A stretch of 64,000 bases of DNA, from the NCBI RefSeq assembly GCF_002865645.1, contig NW_020194667.1, forward strand, positions 2,255,762-2,319,761. The letters run 5' to 3'. This document shows positions 24,411-36,515 of the stretch, one piece after another. The translations under genes and the position numbers were made by a program. The notes beneath the pieces were generated by a model. The model saw nothing but the letters and a program-made list of their open reading frames with translations. It made no database searches and was not told where the DNA came from. This DNA is from Hyaloscypha bicolor E. Lineage: Eukaryota; Ascomycota; Leotiomycetes; Helotiales; Hyaloscyphaceae. Position 1 is the stretch's first letter, and each line of letters opens with the position of its first letter.

Positions 24411-25839
24411 AGTATTATAATACTATTATATTAAGTACTTTAATATTAGAAGCTATAAAGTAATTAGATTTCTGTAATTCAAAGTTATACTTTCTTATAT
24501 AAAAATTAAAATAATTTCTTTTTTTCTTGAAATAATTTAAATTATTATATAATAATTATTTTCTTTTATATATATATATAGTAATAAATATAATTTTTTA
24601 TTTATTAAATAATTTATTTTAAACTAATATATTAAAAAATAATTAAGGTAAATAATTATAATTTAATTATTAATTATTTCTAATTATTATATTAAAACTA
24701 TATATAATAAATCTCGAATAGTAATTAAAGAAATTAATAACTCTTATATATTATTATTATATTACTAATAATATTACTAATAATATTATATACTTTAGGC
24801 TTATATTTCTTTAATTATATATATATATATTATTAAAGCTTCTTATTTAAAAAAAAAATTAAATTTTATAAAAGAAACAAAAATTAGTTTAATACTAAAT
24901 CTAATATTATAATATTATAATTTATTAATTTACTTTATTATTTTATTATTTATTAATAAATATCTTATAAATATAACGAAATTAAAAGTTAATTAATTTC
25001 TTTAAAAAAAATTAATATATTTCGAATTTTATATTATTATATTATATAATAAAAAAATAAAGAAAGCAAATAAAAGTAAAATATTAATTAGTAAGTTTAT
25101 TATAATAAAATAAATATTATTTTTATAACTATATATAGTATTATATATTTAATTAAATTAAATTAATTAATATATTATTTTAAATTTAAAACTTCTATTT
25201 ATTTTTATTTATTTTTATTAAACTTTTATTATTTTATTTTTTAATATTATTATTTAAAGCTTTAAATAAGTTAAAAAGTAATTACTTTAAATATAAGATT
25301 TAATAATACTTATATATATATATTTATATCTTTTTTTAATATATAAATTATTAATAATATATAAATTATTAATAATATATAAATTATTAATATTATATTT
25401 AATTTAATTAATTATAAAAAAATAAATAAAAAAATAAATATTAAAAAATAAATATATTTATTTATTATTATTAAATAAATAAACTTTTAATTAAAAAAAT
25501 TTAATTTGGTTTTTCAAAAAGAAATTCATATAATTATATAATTATTAAAGACTTTAATTTAAAATCTCTAAAATATTATAAAGGTCTTTAAATAAAGAAA
25601 TCGTTTTATTAATTTCTTCTTTTATATAGCTTATAAAACAGTTATATTAGTAAGCTATTAATTAGTAATAAGTAGCCTTAAACTAGCTTATAGCCTTTAT
25701 TTCTTTAAAGCAAGAGTCTTTATTTATTACTATAAAGGCCTTGGTTATATACTCTTTATTATTTCTTAATTTAGGTAGTATTTTGAGAAATAATAAAAGT
25801 AATAAAATAAATATTTATATATTAGTATAATTTATATAC
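24411..25839. other. AT-rich block
   Basis: Probably the RIP-destroyed rest of the Tc1-like element plus other repeats. A short tandem of ATTATTAATAATATATAA units lies at about 25345-25395. No frame is open. Confidence 0.4.
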
Positions 25840-25960
25840 GAGATCTGGGCCGCTTTACCAAAATTAAAGCCTGGCGGCCTTATATAAGCTTCGGGGCTAG
25901 TCTTTAATTTTGCTCTAATCTCGATTCGAGATTAATTAGATATCTTAGATATTTATTTAA
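25840..25960. repeat. GC-bearing hairpin-like repeat, first copy
   Basis: Contains an imperfect self-complementary stretch (AAAATTAAAGCC ... CTAGTCTTTAATTTT) around ATATAAGCTTCGGGGCTAG. A second copy with C-to-T and G-to-A differences lies at 32370-32480. The pair keeps GC inside an AT-rich block and probably marks a conserved part of the element described at 27590-39270. Confidence 0.6.
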
Positions 25961-26167
25961 GGGATATTAGCTTTACTAACTTTAAATTCACTTTAAAAAT
26001 TCACTTTTTAAAGACTAAAAATTTTCTAGATAAGCTAAATAAGATAGGTTTTAATTTCGAATTTCAAAGCTTCTTTTCTTTAATAAATATATATATATAT
26101 ATATAAGTTAATTCTATATTTACTATAGGCCTATCTCTGGCCTATAATACTTCTTATAATTTATAAA

Positions 26168-26497
26168 ATGTCTTTTTTCTTATTTATTTCTGCTACTTTA
26201 GTAATACTAGTACTAGCTCTAGTTATAGCTCTAGTTTTAGTACTACTACTATTACTACTACTATTATTACTATTATTACTACTATTACTAATAGTAATAG
26301 TAATAGTAATAATAATAATAGAACTAATAGTAATAATACTAATAATAGTAATAATACTAATAATAATAATACTAATAATAGTAATAGTACTAGTACTAGT
26401 ACTAGTACTAGTCTTACTTATCCTACTTATTTTACTTGCCCTGTCTATTTATCTAACCTATATTATAATAGTATTTTCTTTATTAGCTCTATTATAA
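26168..26497 (+). repeat. Triplet microsatellite cluster (CTA, TTA, GTA, ATA)
   Basis: Runs of CTA/TTA, then GTA/ATA, then CTA/GTA triplets. They happen to leave one frame open that would encode only Leu, Ile and Val runs. This is a simple-sequence artefact, not a gene. Confidence 0.85.
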
Positions 26498-27099
26498 ATA
26501 CCTGTTTTATAGCCTAGCTATATTACTAATTATATCCGGCTTACTAATCTAGAGGCTAAGCTTAGCTAATTTATTAGTTAAGTTTATATTACTAGATATA
26601 TATATTATATTAATAAGTCGGGTATATAAATAATATATATAATTATAGCTAGTTAGTTTAGAGAAAGCTATACTAATTACTATTATAGTAATAAGAATAT
26701 CTATTATTCTTTTTATAAATATTTTTTATATCTATTTACTAATCTTTTATAAATTATAACTAATCTAATAAATATTTATAAATATTACTATTACTTTTTT
26801 TCTTTTTCTAGTTCTAGTTCTAGCTCTAGCTCTTACCCTTATTACTACTAGCTTATATTCGCTTTACTAGGTTATTTCCGGTAGTTATATAAGTAACCGG
26901 ATTACTTCTAGTAAATTATCTTTATATATATATATATTTACTATAAATTATTATAGATTATAACTAATATATAAATAGTTTATTACCTTATTATTTCTTA
27001 TTACTATTACTTATTTACTTTTTCTTAGAAAATATACCGTTTTACTAAGCTCTATAAGGAGCTAGTAGCTTTTTATAAAGAAGAGGTAAAGATACTAAA

Positions 27100-27304
27100 G
27101 GAAAAGAAATAAATAAATTATTTAGTACCAGAGATAGAAAAGGAAAAGAGAGAAAAGGAAAAGAAAAAAAAAAGAAAAAAAAAGAGGAAGAGAAAGAAAA
27201 AGAAAGAAAGAAAGAGAGAAAGGAAAAGAGAGAGAAAGAGAAAGAAGAGAAGAAAGAGAAGGAAAGAAAAAAAGAGAGAGAAAAGAAAAGAAAGAAAAAT
27301 AAGT
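27100..27304 (+). repeat. Purine-only tract (GA-rich)
   Basis: Nearly 200 bases of GAAA, GAGA and AAGG words on one strand, a polypurine/polypyrimidine tract able to form triplex DNA. It lies between the triplet microsatellite and the 10-base tandem array. Confidence 0.8.
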
Positions 27305-27440
27305 AAAATAAGGAATTATAAATCTTATAAAAAGTTATTTAGAAAAGATATATATTTTTAATATCTAATAATATAATATTCTTAGTCTATTTAAGCCCTA
27401 AAATATTTAAAGTAATAATTATAAGTTATTTATAAATAGA

Positions 27441-27555
27441 TATAAATACTTATAAATAAATATAAATACTTATAAATACTTATAAATACTTATAAATACT
27501 TATAAATACTTATAAATACTTATAAATACTTATAAATACTTATAAATACTTATAA
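27441..27555 (+). repeat. 10-base tandem repeat TATAAATACT
   Basis: Nine perfect units at 27461-27550, with variant units on both sides. No coding potential. Confidence 0.9.
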
Positions 27556-27589
27556 ATAATTATAGATTCCTAAATCCCTTAATCTAATT

Positions 27590-30500
27590 TATAAGGCTAT
27601 CTAGTATTTATAAAGTACTTATAAGAAATAAAATACTAAAGTAAATTAGCTAAGATTTTAGAATAAGTTATATTAAGTATTCTAAATAGGTTTTTATATA
27701 ATAAAAGAATACTTAAGCTTTTTATAAATAATATACGAGAAACTTCTATATAAAACTATTTATAAATAAATACAGGTATTTATAGGTTTAAACTAATAAT
27801 ATAAAAGAATTAATCTTATAACTTATTAATAATTATTATAAAGTATAAATAAACCGAGAACTATTTCCGGAAAAGAATAATTTCTAGACTAGTATTTATA
27901 ATAAATAGCTTAATCTATAGAATTACCTATAACTGGCTATTAAAATTTCCTCTAAATAAGCGGGCCTTAATATAATATACCTATAAGCTTATAATTACTA
28001 TTTGGGTTTTATTATATAAATCTTTTTATAAATATAGGTTTTATAAAAATAGTACTAGAGTTCTAATCTTAAGAGTAAGCTAAAATAGTAATAAGAAAAA
28101 AAGATTAATATTTTATAGCTATTTTATAAATAGCTTATATAAGTTATTACCTAAAGACTTATTTATATTTAGGAAATCTACTAATTAGTATATTTGTAAT
28201 TAGCTTAGTAAATATCTAAAAATATAAATATTAAGCTTTAAAACTATAATATTTAATATAATTAAGAGATATTACTTATAGAAGATTAATAGATTTATAA
28301 TAGTCCGGAAAAGAAAATCTAAGAAATAAATATAATTAATTAGATCTATAATTAATACTAGCTAGTTTATATAATCCGGAATTACTATTATTCTATTAAG
28401 GTCTAAATTATTAGGTAATTTACTAATCTAGTAAATAAACTCCTAACTATTCTCGCTTTTATAAATCTATATATTAGTTTATAAGTAGAATTACTTAAGC
28501 TATAACTAAATAAATAATTATTAAAAATATATAATAATAATATTTATTTATAAATTATATAATATAATTAGAAGAATCTAAATAAAGTTCTTATTAAGAA
28601 TTATAGATATCTTTCTAAAAAGAATATTATTTATTATAAATTATAAATTTACTAAGAGCTAGTAAATAACCTTAAAGTAATATTTATATTATATTAGTAT
28701 CTTATTTTAGATAATAAGATCTATAGACTAGAGAATTTATTTAAAGATATTTTATTTTATAATAGAACTTATAAACGATTTATAAAGCTTAATTAGAATT
28801 TTAAATTAGAAATAAAACATATATTTATTTAGTAATAAAAAAGTTATAATATTTATAAATATTATATAAAAAACTATTTATTCTTATTTATAAAAGTAAT
28901 AGTAAAGTACCTTATATAAAAATATCTTACCTATATTTCCTAGTTCTTATAAATAGAAATAAGCTATTTATAGATCTGATTTAATAGCTATAATAATTTT
29001 TATAAAGTATAATTATTAATTAGGATTAAGCTAGGCTTATATTATAACTATAAATAATATCTAGTTCTCGAGAATATATAATATAAATAAGAAATAGTAT
29101 TTACTAATCTAATTCCAGATAAAAGACAGGAGCCTATAATCTATAAGTAATTACTACTAGTCTATAAGCTTATATATAAGTAAAAAGAGGCTATAATTAT
29201 AATATAAATTAAGAAATAGAAATAGAAAATTATTATTATAAATAAGCTAATACTAGAAATTATTATAGAAATAGTATTTCTACTAGTTTCAGATTACTAA
29301 TAGGTCTATAATTAGCTATTAGTAAAGGCTAGTTAAGAATAATATTTGTAAATTACTTATAGATATAAATAAAATAGCCTTATTAAAATATTAATACTAT
29401 TTCTGGTTATTTTCTACTAAGCTATAAATAATATAGGTAGCCTAGTATATTAGATAATAAATACTCTTAACTAAATATAGATTTATAAAGAACTATAAAT
29501 AAGAGCTATAAATAATACTATTTGCCTAAAATAGGGCTATAGTAATATATATAACTAATTTGGTTATTATTATTTTACTAGTAATATTTTTATATATAAG
29601 TTTTTAGAACCTATATAAAATAAGTCAGAAACTTTAAATATAAGTATTACTAGTTATTCTTATATATAGTATTATATTTAAAGAAAGCTATTAAGATTAA
29701 ATAAGTATTCATAATTTTTATAGCTAGGGTTATAAAAGAGATATTATTCGGAAAATAGACTATTTACTTTCTTTTAAAATAGACTATAAAATACTAAATA
29801 GGAAAGAATTCCTAATATATAAAGAATTTAAATAGCTACTAAATAGCCTTATATAGACTTATATAATAGATATATATATATTAGGTAATTTTATTATTTA
29901 TAGCTATAACTATAATTATTATATAGTTTATTTCTTTATATATATACTTATAAATATATTTAATTACTTATACTAAAATATAAATCTTAATATTAATATA
30001 TAAGTAAAATTTCCGGAAAAAATATAAATTATATAAAATAATCTAGTAATTATTATAAATAATTTCCTAGCCTAAAAAGCCTAGTTTATAAATTATAAAT
30101 ATTTGTCTATTATTCCGGTAATAGTATTTAGGATAGCTATTCTTATAAATTATAGTATAGTTTATAAAAGCCTTTGGGAATTTCTTAAAATATACTAATA
30201 GGCTATAAGCTTTTTTATAAATTATATACGGAATTTATATATAGTTTTCCCTATATAGACTATAAGTTATATTACCTGTAATTAAGGCCAGGAACTTACC
30301 TATAAAATTCTATAATAGATCTAGTAGCTTAGTATATATAATCTTATTTATATATTTAGATATATTAAACTTTTTAGATATTTATAGAAATAAGAATAAA
30401 TATAAATATAAGAGCTCTTATTTCTAGTATTTAATTATATAAATATAGCCTATATATTATCCGAAAATATAGTTTTTTAAGTCTATAAAAAGCTTTTAGA

Positions 30501-31640
30501 TCTTAAATTGAAATATATAAGTAATTAGATTTAGCTAGTATATAGGTTATAAGCTATATAGCTTCTGAATAATCTCTAGCTATTACGGGTTTATTATAAA
30601 AGTAATAAAGAAAATAGGCTTTCTAAAATAATAAATAATAGTTATTAAATCCTGGAAAAGCTATTATATAAACTAATTTCTATTTATAAAAAAGAATAAA
30701 AGAATAAATTACTAACCTAGATTAGCTACTAAAATATTCTTATAAATAAAAGTATTTATTAAACTATTATATATATTTATACGGATTTTATCTTAGTATA
30801 AATAAAGCTAATTAAGAAATATAGTCTTATAAGTAATAAAAGCATTTATAATATATTACTAAAAGAGCTAGTAAATATAAAAGAAAGAAAATATCTTATA
30901 ATTACAGATATATAAATGAAACTAGTAAAAGAACTACTATTCTAAATAGGTCTATTAATAAATATAACAAGTATTCTATAGAATTATCTTATAATACTAC
31001 TCGTATTTATTATATAAAAAGAGAAATATATAATAAAGTAATATATATATTATATAAATAATAGTTATCTAATAAAATTATAGACCTTAATAACTAGGCT
31101 TATAAACTATAAGAAAAATATTATATTAATTCTTATTTATAAACTTATCCGGGAGAATTCCTACTAGTTCTATAGTTATAGGAAGGTTCTTATAATAATA
31201 ATCTGCCCTAGACTAAAGAATTAGATATATTTATAAACTAAGGAAAATTCGGAAATAACTCATTTAGCTAGCTAATTACTTCCGGACTATTTTATAGATT
31301 CGTATAAAGAAATTATTATAGTTTATAAGTATCTTATAAAGGCTATAAAGAATTATATAATCGAGTTACGAGTAGTACTATACCCGGAGATTAGTTATAT
31401 AGTCTAGATTATAAAAAAATAACTAGATAAAGGCCAGAACTTATTATAAGCCTGGCTTTAAAAGTCTTTAGTAATAAAAGAGCTTTTTATAGATCTAAAA
31501 GTAGTAAAGACTATAAAAGAAATTAGTATATATGTTTTTAGTATAGCTTATAAATATAAAAGCAAGTATAAAGTTATATACCCTTATATTTTAATAAAAG
31601 CTATAGGCTTATAAATTAATTTTTTTTAAAAAGCACTTAT
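27590..31640. mobile_element. Unclassified decayed element, copy A
   Basis: This 4-kb stretch is colinear with 32540-39270 once the 2.6-kb hAT insertion there is removed. Matching landmarks, A against B: CTTATAACTTATTAATAATT (27817 and 32772), CTTAAAGTAATATTTATATT (28671 and 33633), AGGCTATAATTATAATA (29188 and 36754), GAAGGTTCTTATAATAATAA (31182 and 38763). The copies differ by many transitions and also other changes, so they are old. No protein motif is readable. The class is unknown. Confidence 0.6.
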
Positions 31641-32369
31641 AAAAAAAACAAAAATACTTGTAACTTTATTTATTACTATATTTCTTTTCTTATAATAGAA
31701 CTCAAATTACTAATTTATACCTATAATTACCTCTAATATCTAATATCTTATTATATAATTCTTATACTTAATATTTATTAGGCCAAGATTATAAGCGGGC
31801 TAGTCCTAAAACTATAAATAAAAGCTAATAGATAAGATAAGAGAAAGAGGAAAAGAAATAGCCTTTATAGGCTAGCTATAAGCCATATCTAGCTTATTAT
31901 AGGTTTAATAGATCTACTTTCGAGATCGAGAGTTATTATTACCTATAAGAGGCTATATAGGTCTAATACGGGTCTATTAAGGAGCATTCGGATTAATATC
32001 TATAAGAGGAAAGCGCCTTATAGCCCGTTTGGCCTAAAAAAGATTAGTAATCAAGTATATAAATCCGGATATTCGAGAGAAAAGAAACCTTATATTATAA
32101 ATATATCCTATACGAGTTTTTATTAAGATTTAGGAGAAATCCGTTATATTAAAAGTATTATTTATAACTATAATAATAGTATAATAGGGAAGAATTCATA
32201 TATATATAATTATAGGCTAAATAAAAGGCCAAGAGATATATAAGAAGTAATAAAGAACTTTAGTATTTCCGGAATAAGTAATATATAAGAACTTAGGCTC
32301 AAGTTTTAGTATTTCTTATATAACCCGTTTTTTAACTAGATAGTTCAATTATATAATAGTATTATATAA
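31641..32369. other. Spacer between copies A and B
   Basis: Moderately AT-rich with purine-rich patches (31830-31860) and several AAGAAGTAATAAAG-like words. No open frame, and no match recognised elsewhere in the window. Confidence 0.35.
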
Positions 32370-32480
32370 ATAAGTTTAGGGCTACTTTACTAAAATTATT
32401 AATTAGCGGCCCTATATAAGCTTCGAGGCTAATTAATAATTTTATTCTAAACTTATTTCAAGTAAGTTTAAAATATAATA
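32370..32480. repeat. GC-bearing hairpin-like repeat, second copy
   Basis: Second copy of 25840-25960. It shows TATATAAGCTTCGAGGCTA where the first has TATATAAGCTTCGGGGCTA. It lies just left of copy B, whereas in the first instance 1.6 kb of simple sequence separates it from copy A. Confidence 0.6.
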
Positions 32481-33914
32481 AAGGCTTTTAGCTAAGTATA
32501 TAAATTAGATACGGATTTTTTATAGACTCTTTATAAATAGTATAAAAAGAAAAATAGCCTATAAATATATAAAGTTAGTTATAAGTAAATTAAAAGCTAA
32601 ATAAGACCTTATAATATTTCTAGATATACTATATTACTTATATAATTTATATTAGGGAATAAAAGAATATAAAGCCCTGTCTATAAGATTACCTATAAGG
32701 CCGCTATATAGAACTAGCTATAAGAAAAGACTAGTAATTATAAATTTACTTCTATTATTTCAAATAACTAGCCTTATAACTTATTAATAATTATTATAAA
32801 GAATAAAGCAAGTAAAAACTATTTATAAGAAAGTATAAAAGATAATTACTAATCTATAAACTAGAGCTTAATTCATAGAATTATTTATAACTAGCTATTA
32901 AAATTACTATTTAGTAGCTATACCTGAATTAAAAAATTTCTAAAGTTATATATTAATATTTATAACCCGTTATAAAGCCTTTCTTATAAATAGAGATTTT
33001 ATAAAAGTATTATAGGTATACTAATTTTAAGTTATAGCTTAGAGAGAAGTAGATCTAATAAATAGATATTTTATAAAACCTCTAGAAATAATTCTATAAT
33101 CTTAGGATTTGCCTTAATTATATTAGCTAAATCTATTATAAAATATATTTATTTCTAGCTAGAAAATATATTCAGAATTATTTAGTTAAGCTTATAAACT
33201 ATATTATTTAAGGTTAATAGAATTACTTATTTACTAAAGGCCTAGTGATTATATAGGGCCTATAAGAGTTACTTTTATAAATAGATATAATTAATTAGGT
33301 CTATAACTAACTAGATATATGAAATAAAAAACAGAAGTATAATTCGCCTATTTAAGAACGGGTTATATAATAAATTACTAATCTAGTCTATAAAATCTTA
33401 CTCGAATAAATTATTACGAATCCGTATATTAATCCGTAATAATAACTAATAGAGCTATAGCTAGATCTATATCTGCTATAAGTAGGCCCGTATTATATTA
33501 GTCTATAAATTATATAAGACTACTAATAAGATCTAAATAAAGTTTTTCTTAAAAATTACAGGTATTTCTTTAAAGAAAATATTATCTATAACTAACTATA
33601 AATTAATTATTAGTTAGTATATTACCTTAAAGTAATATTTATATTATATAAATACCTTATTCTAGATAATTAGGTCTATAGAATATAAGAGAGCCCCGAG
33701 CTAGCTAGTTTTAGTAATTATACTTATAAATAACTTATTAAGCTTAAATAGAATCCGGAACTAGAAATAAGATATATATCTATTTAGGAAAAGAAAAACT
33801 ATAATACTTATTAATACTATATATAAGACTATTTTATCTTAGCTATAATAATAGTAATAAAAAGTCTTATAAAAAAACGTCTTACTAGTTCTACTAAGGC
33901 CTTATAAGTAAAAG

Positions 33915-36515
33915 CAGGCTTAGTAATAATTAGTATTTTATATTATTAATAATAATTAATACTATAATTATAAGATATTAATTATATTAATAGTATAATT
34001 AATTATTTAGTAAGCTAATTCCTATATATATATAATTTTATTTCTTTTCTAATTCCAGAAGATTTAGAAGTTTAGTAAAGTACTATACTATATATAATAA
34101 AGAAAAGGCTTTCTATTATTTACCTATTTAAAAAAAGTATCTAGAATTCTAGTTCTTTTCTAGTACTTAAGGTACTTTTATATCTTAATTATCTTGGCTT
34201 CTAGCTATCTTCTATTTTAGCTTATTATATAACGAGTCCCTAAAAAGACTCTTTCTAGTTTATTACTTATTAGTACTATTAAGAGAATATTAATAGCTAT
34301 ATAAGAGAACTTAGGCTAATATTACCTTTATATATCTTAGTACTATTATATAAGGGCCTTCTTTTTACTAGAATTATATAATTCCTCTATATTAAAATCT
34401 ATATACTCGTCTCTACTTACTAGCCTAATAGCTAATTAAAGGGCTAAAGCAAGCTAATTATAAGTATCGAGTACTTCTGGCTCCTAAAAAAAGCTAGTAA
34501 TTAAAATAATTAGAGCTTATAGCTCTTTATTCTAATATCTTTCCTAGAGCTTTTTTATTTTTAGTAGAACTAGCTTTATCTACTTCTTTAGCTAGTACAT
34601 TTTAATATATTTCATATAATATATAGGATTTAGAATTAAAGTAGTAATATAAATAAGAGATATATTTGTTTTTATATAATACTTATTAAATACTATATAT
34701 ATAATATTTAGGTATTAAAGGAAATCTTGGTTTTTTTTATTCTTTTTCTTTTTATATTTAGCCTATAAAAGTTAATTAAGTAAAGATAAAAAAGAAAGAA
34801 AAAAGAAAGAAAAAAAGAAATAAGCTTATAGTTATTTCTTGCAAGTATTTAATTAAAATATCTATTATAAAAAATATAGTATTAATAGATATAGAATCTC
34901 TCTTTATAATAAAAGTAGCTTATAAGAAGGAACTAAGGAATTCCTTAATTATATAAAGCTTTTTCTAGTTTAAGTAGCTTAAAAAATCTAGTTCTAGCTC
35001 TTTCTTATAGTCCTAGTAATACTTTTCTATTATAGGCCTCAAATTAAGAAATATAAAAAGTATATTATACTAGCTATTTTATCTCATTTAATTATTTATT
35101 AGAATTAGCCTTTTTATAAGAGCTTTAAAAGCTATTATATAGCCTAGTAATTTATAAATATAAATAATAATATTATATACTTGGCTAAATAATCCCAAGA
35201 GCCTAAACTTGGCCCTAATTACTTCTTTATCTATAAGCTCTCTAGTCTCTTTCTGGCTATTATATAATTCAAGCTTTTCTATTCTAATTATATTTATAAA
35301 TAGAAAGGCTTAAATAATAAGATTAATAATATAGCTAATATAGTAAACTTGCTATTTCTTTATATTTTACTTTCTATTATATAACTCTATTAAGAAGGCT
35401 TAAATATATTAATAAAGAATATTATTTAAGAAAGTATTATTAATAATAATAGCCCTAAGCTTTTATATAATACTATAATTCTTAAAAATAGAATAAAGAA
35501 TAGAGAACTAATTCTCTTTATTATAGCCAGGTATTCTTTAGAGAATAAGAAAAGCTTTTTGTCTCTTATAATTATATATAGTAAAGTATATATAAATTAC
35601 TAGAAGAAGTAATTAATTTAGGAAAATCCAAATATTAAGTAAAATATAGATAAGTAAGACTACTAATTAAAGAGTCTTTTATATAATAATCTTATACTTT
35701 CCCTAAGCTTCTTTAACTTTATTATAAACTCTAGAATAAGAGGTTATAATCTTGCCCTTATAAGCTCGATTTAGGACTTAGTAAAAGGTATAAAATTCCG
35801 GCTATTTAATAAGAATAAAAGACAGATTTCATATAATAATTAGAGAGATTAAAGTTTTAGTAATAACTACTATATTAAGGCAAGTTCTAAGAATCTTATT
35901 ATTAAATTCCTTAATTCCATTTCCCTTTTTAGTTTAAGCTTTATACTAAAGTTATTTAAGTTACTAGTTTATAGTAATTTGGCTTTTACTTTTAGCCTTT
36001 AATATTATAATTTAGTAATAGTAGCTCAAATAATTCCTTATATTTATTAATATTTATATATTATATAGTTTAGTTTTATAAAAAATATAATAAAGAATAT
36101 CTTACTTAAGATTATCTAAAATAGAAATATAATAAAATTCCTAATAAAATACTCTTAACTTTAATATATCTAGAGTACTTAAAGTAAAATCTACTAAAAC
36201 TAATTATATAAATAATGAATCTGGTTTAAATAAAAAAGATATTTTAATAATATTTTTAGAAAAAATCAATATATAAGGCAAAGAAAATAAAAAGAAGAAA
36301 AGAAAAAAAAGAAAAAAAAATAGAGAAATACGAAATAAAAGTAATAAAATAATTATTTAGTAATTAATTACTAATTAATTATAATTAATAGCTAATTAAT
36401 TATAATTAATAGCTAATTAATTATAATTAATAGCTAATTAATTATAATTAATAGCTAATTAATAGTATATATAATTAATTACTAATTAATTATTTAGTAA
36501 TTATTACCGAGTCTA
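33915..36515. mobile_element. hAT-1 element, RIP-mutated copy
   Basis: Ends CAGGCTTAGTAATAATTA on the left and ...ACCGAGTCTA on the right. They align base for base with the termini of the well-preserved element at 41552-42758 (opposite orientation) if C is read as T and G as A. Target duplications are AGTAAAAG (33907-33914) and AATAAAAG (36516-36523), one transition apart and 8 bases long as for hAT elements. Homology covers about 400 bases from the left end (to about 34310) and about 150 at the right end. The middle 2 kb is absent from the 41.5-kb copy and could be the decayed transposase gene, but no frame is open. Confidence 0.85.
36360..36465. repeat. 21-base tandem expansion in the hAT-1 subterminal region
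   Basis: The unit TAATTAATTATAATTAATAGC occurs about four times in tandem. The better-preserved copy has the unmutated equivalent (ATCGATTACAATCGATAGC, reverse strand of about 41608-41630) once. So the subterminal motif was amplified in this copy, before or during its decay. Confidence 0.75.

Noticed and set aside
26168..26497. A 109-codon open frame made of Leu, Ile and Val
   Set aside because: It follows exactly a triplet microsatellite without T-A-A/T-A-G in that phase. There is no complexity, start context or neighbouring exon.
34330..36340. hAT transposase in the middle of the mutated hAT-1 copy
   Set aside because: Some reverse-strand words hint at a C-terminal dimerisation region, but stops and ambiguous reversions leave no reliable motif.
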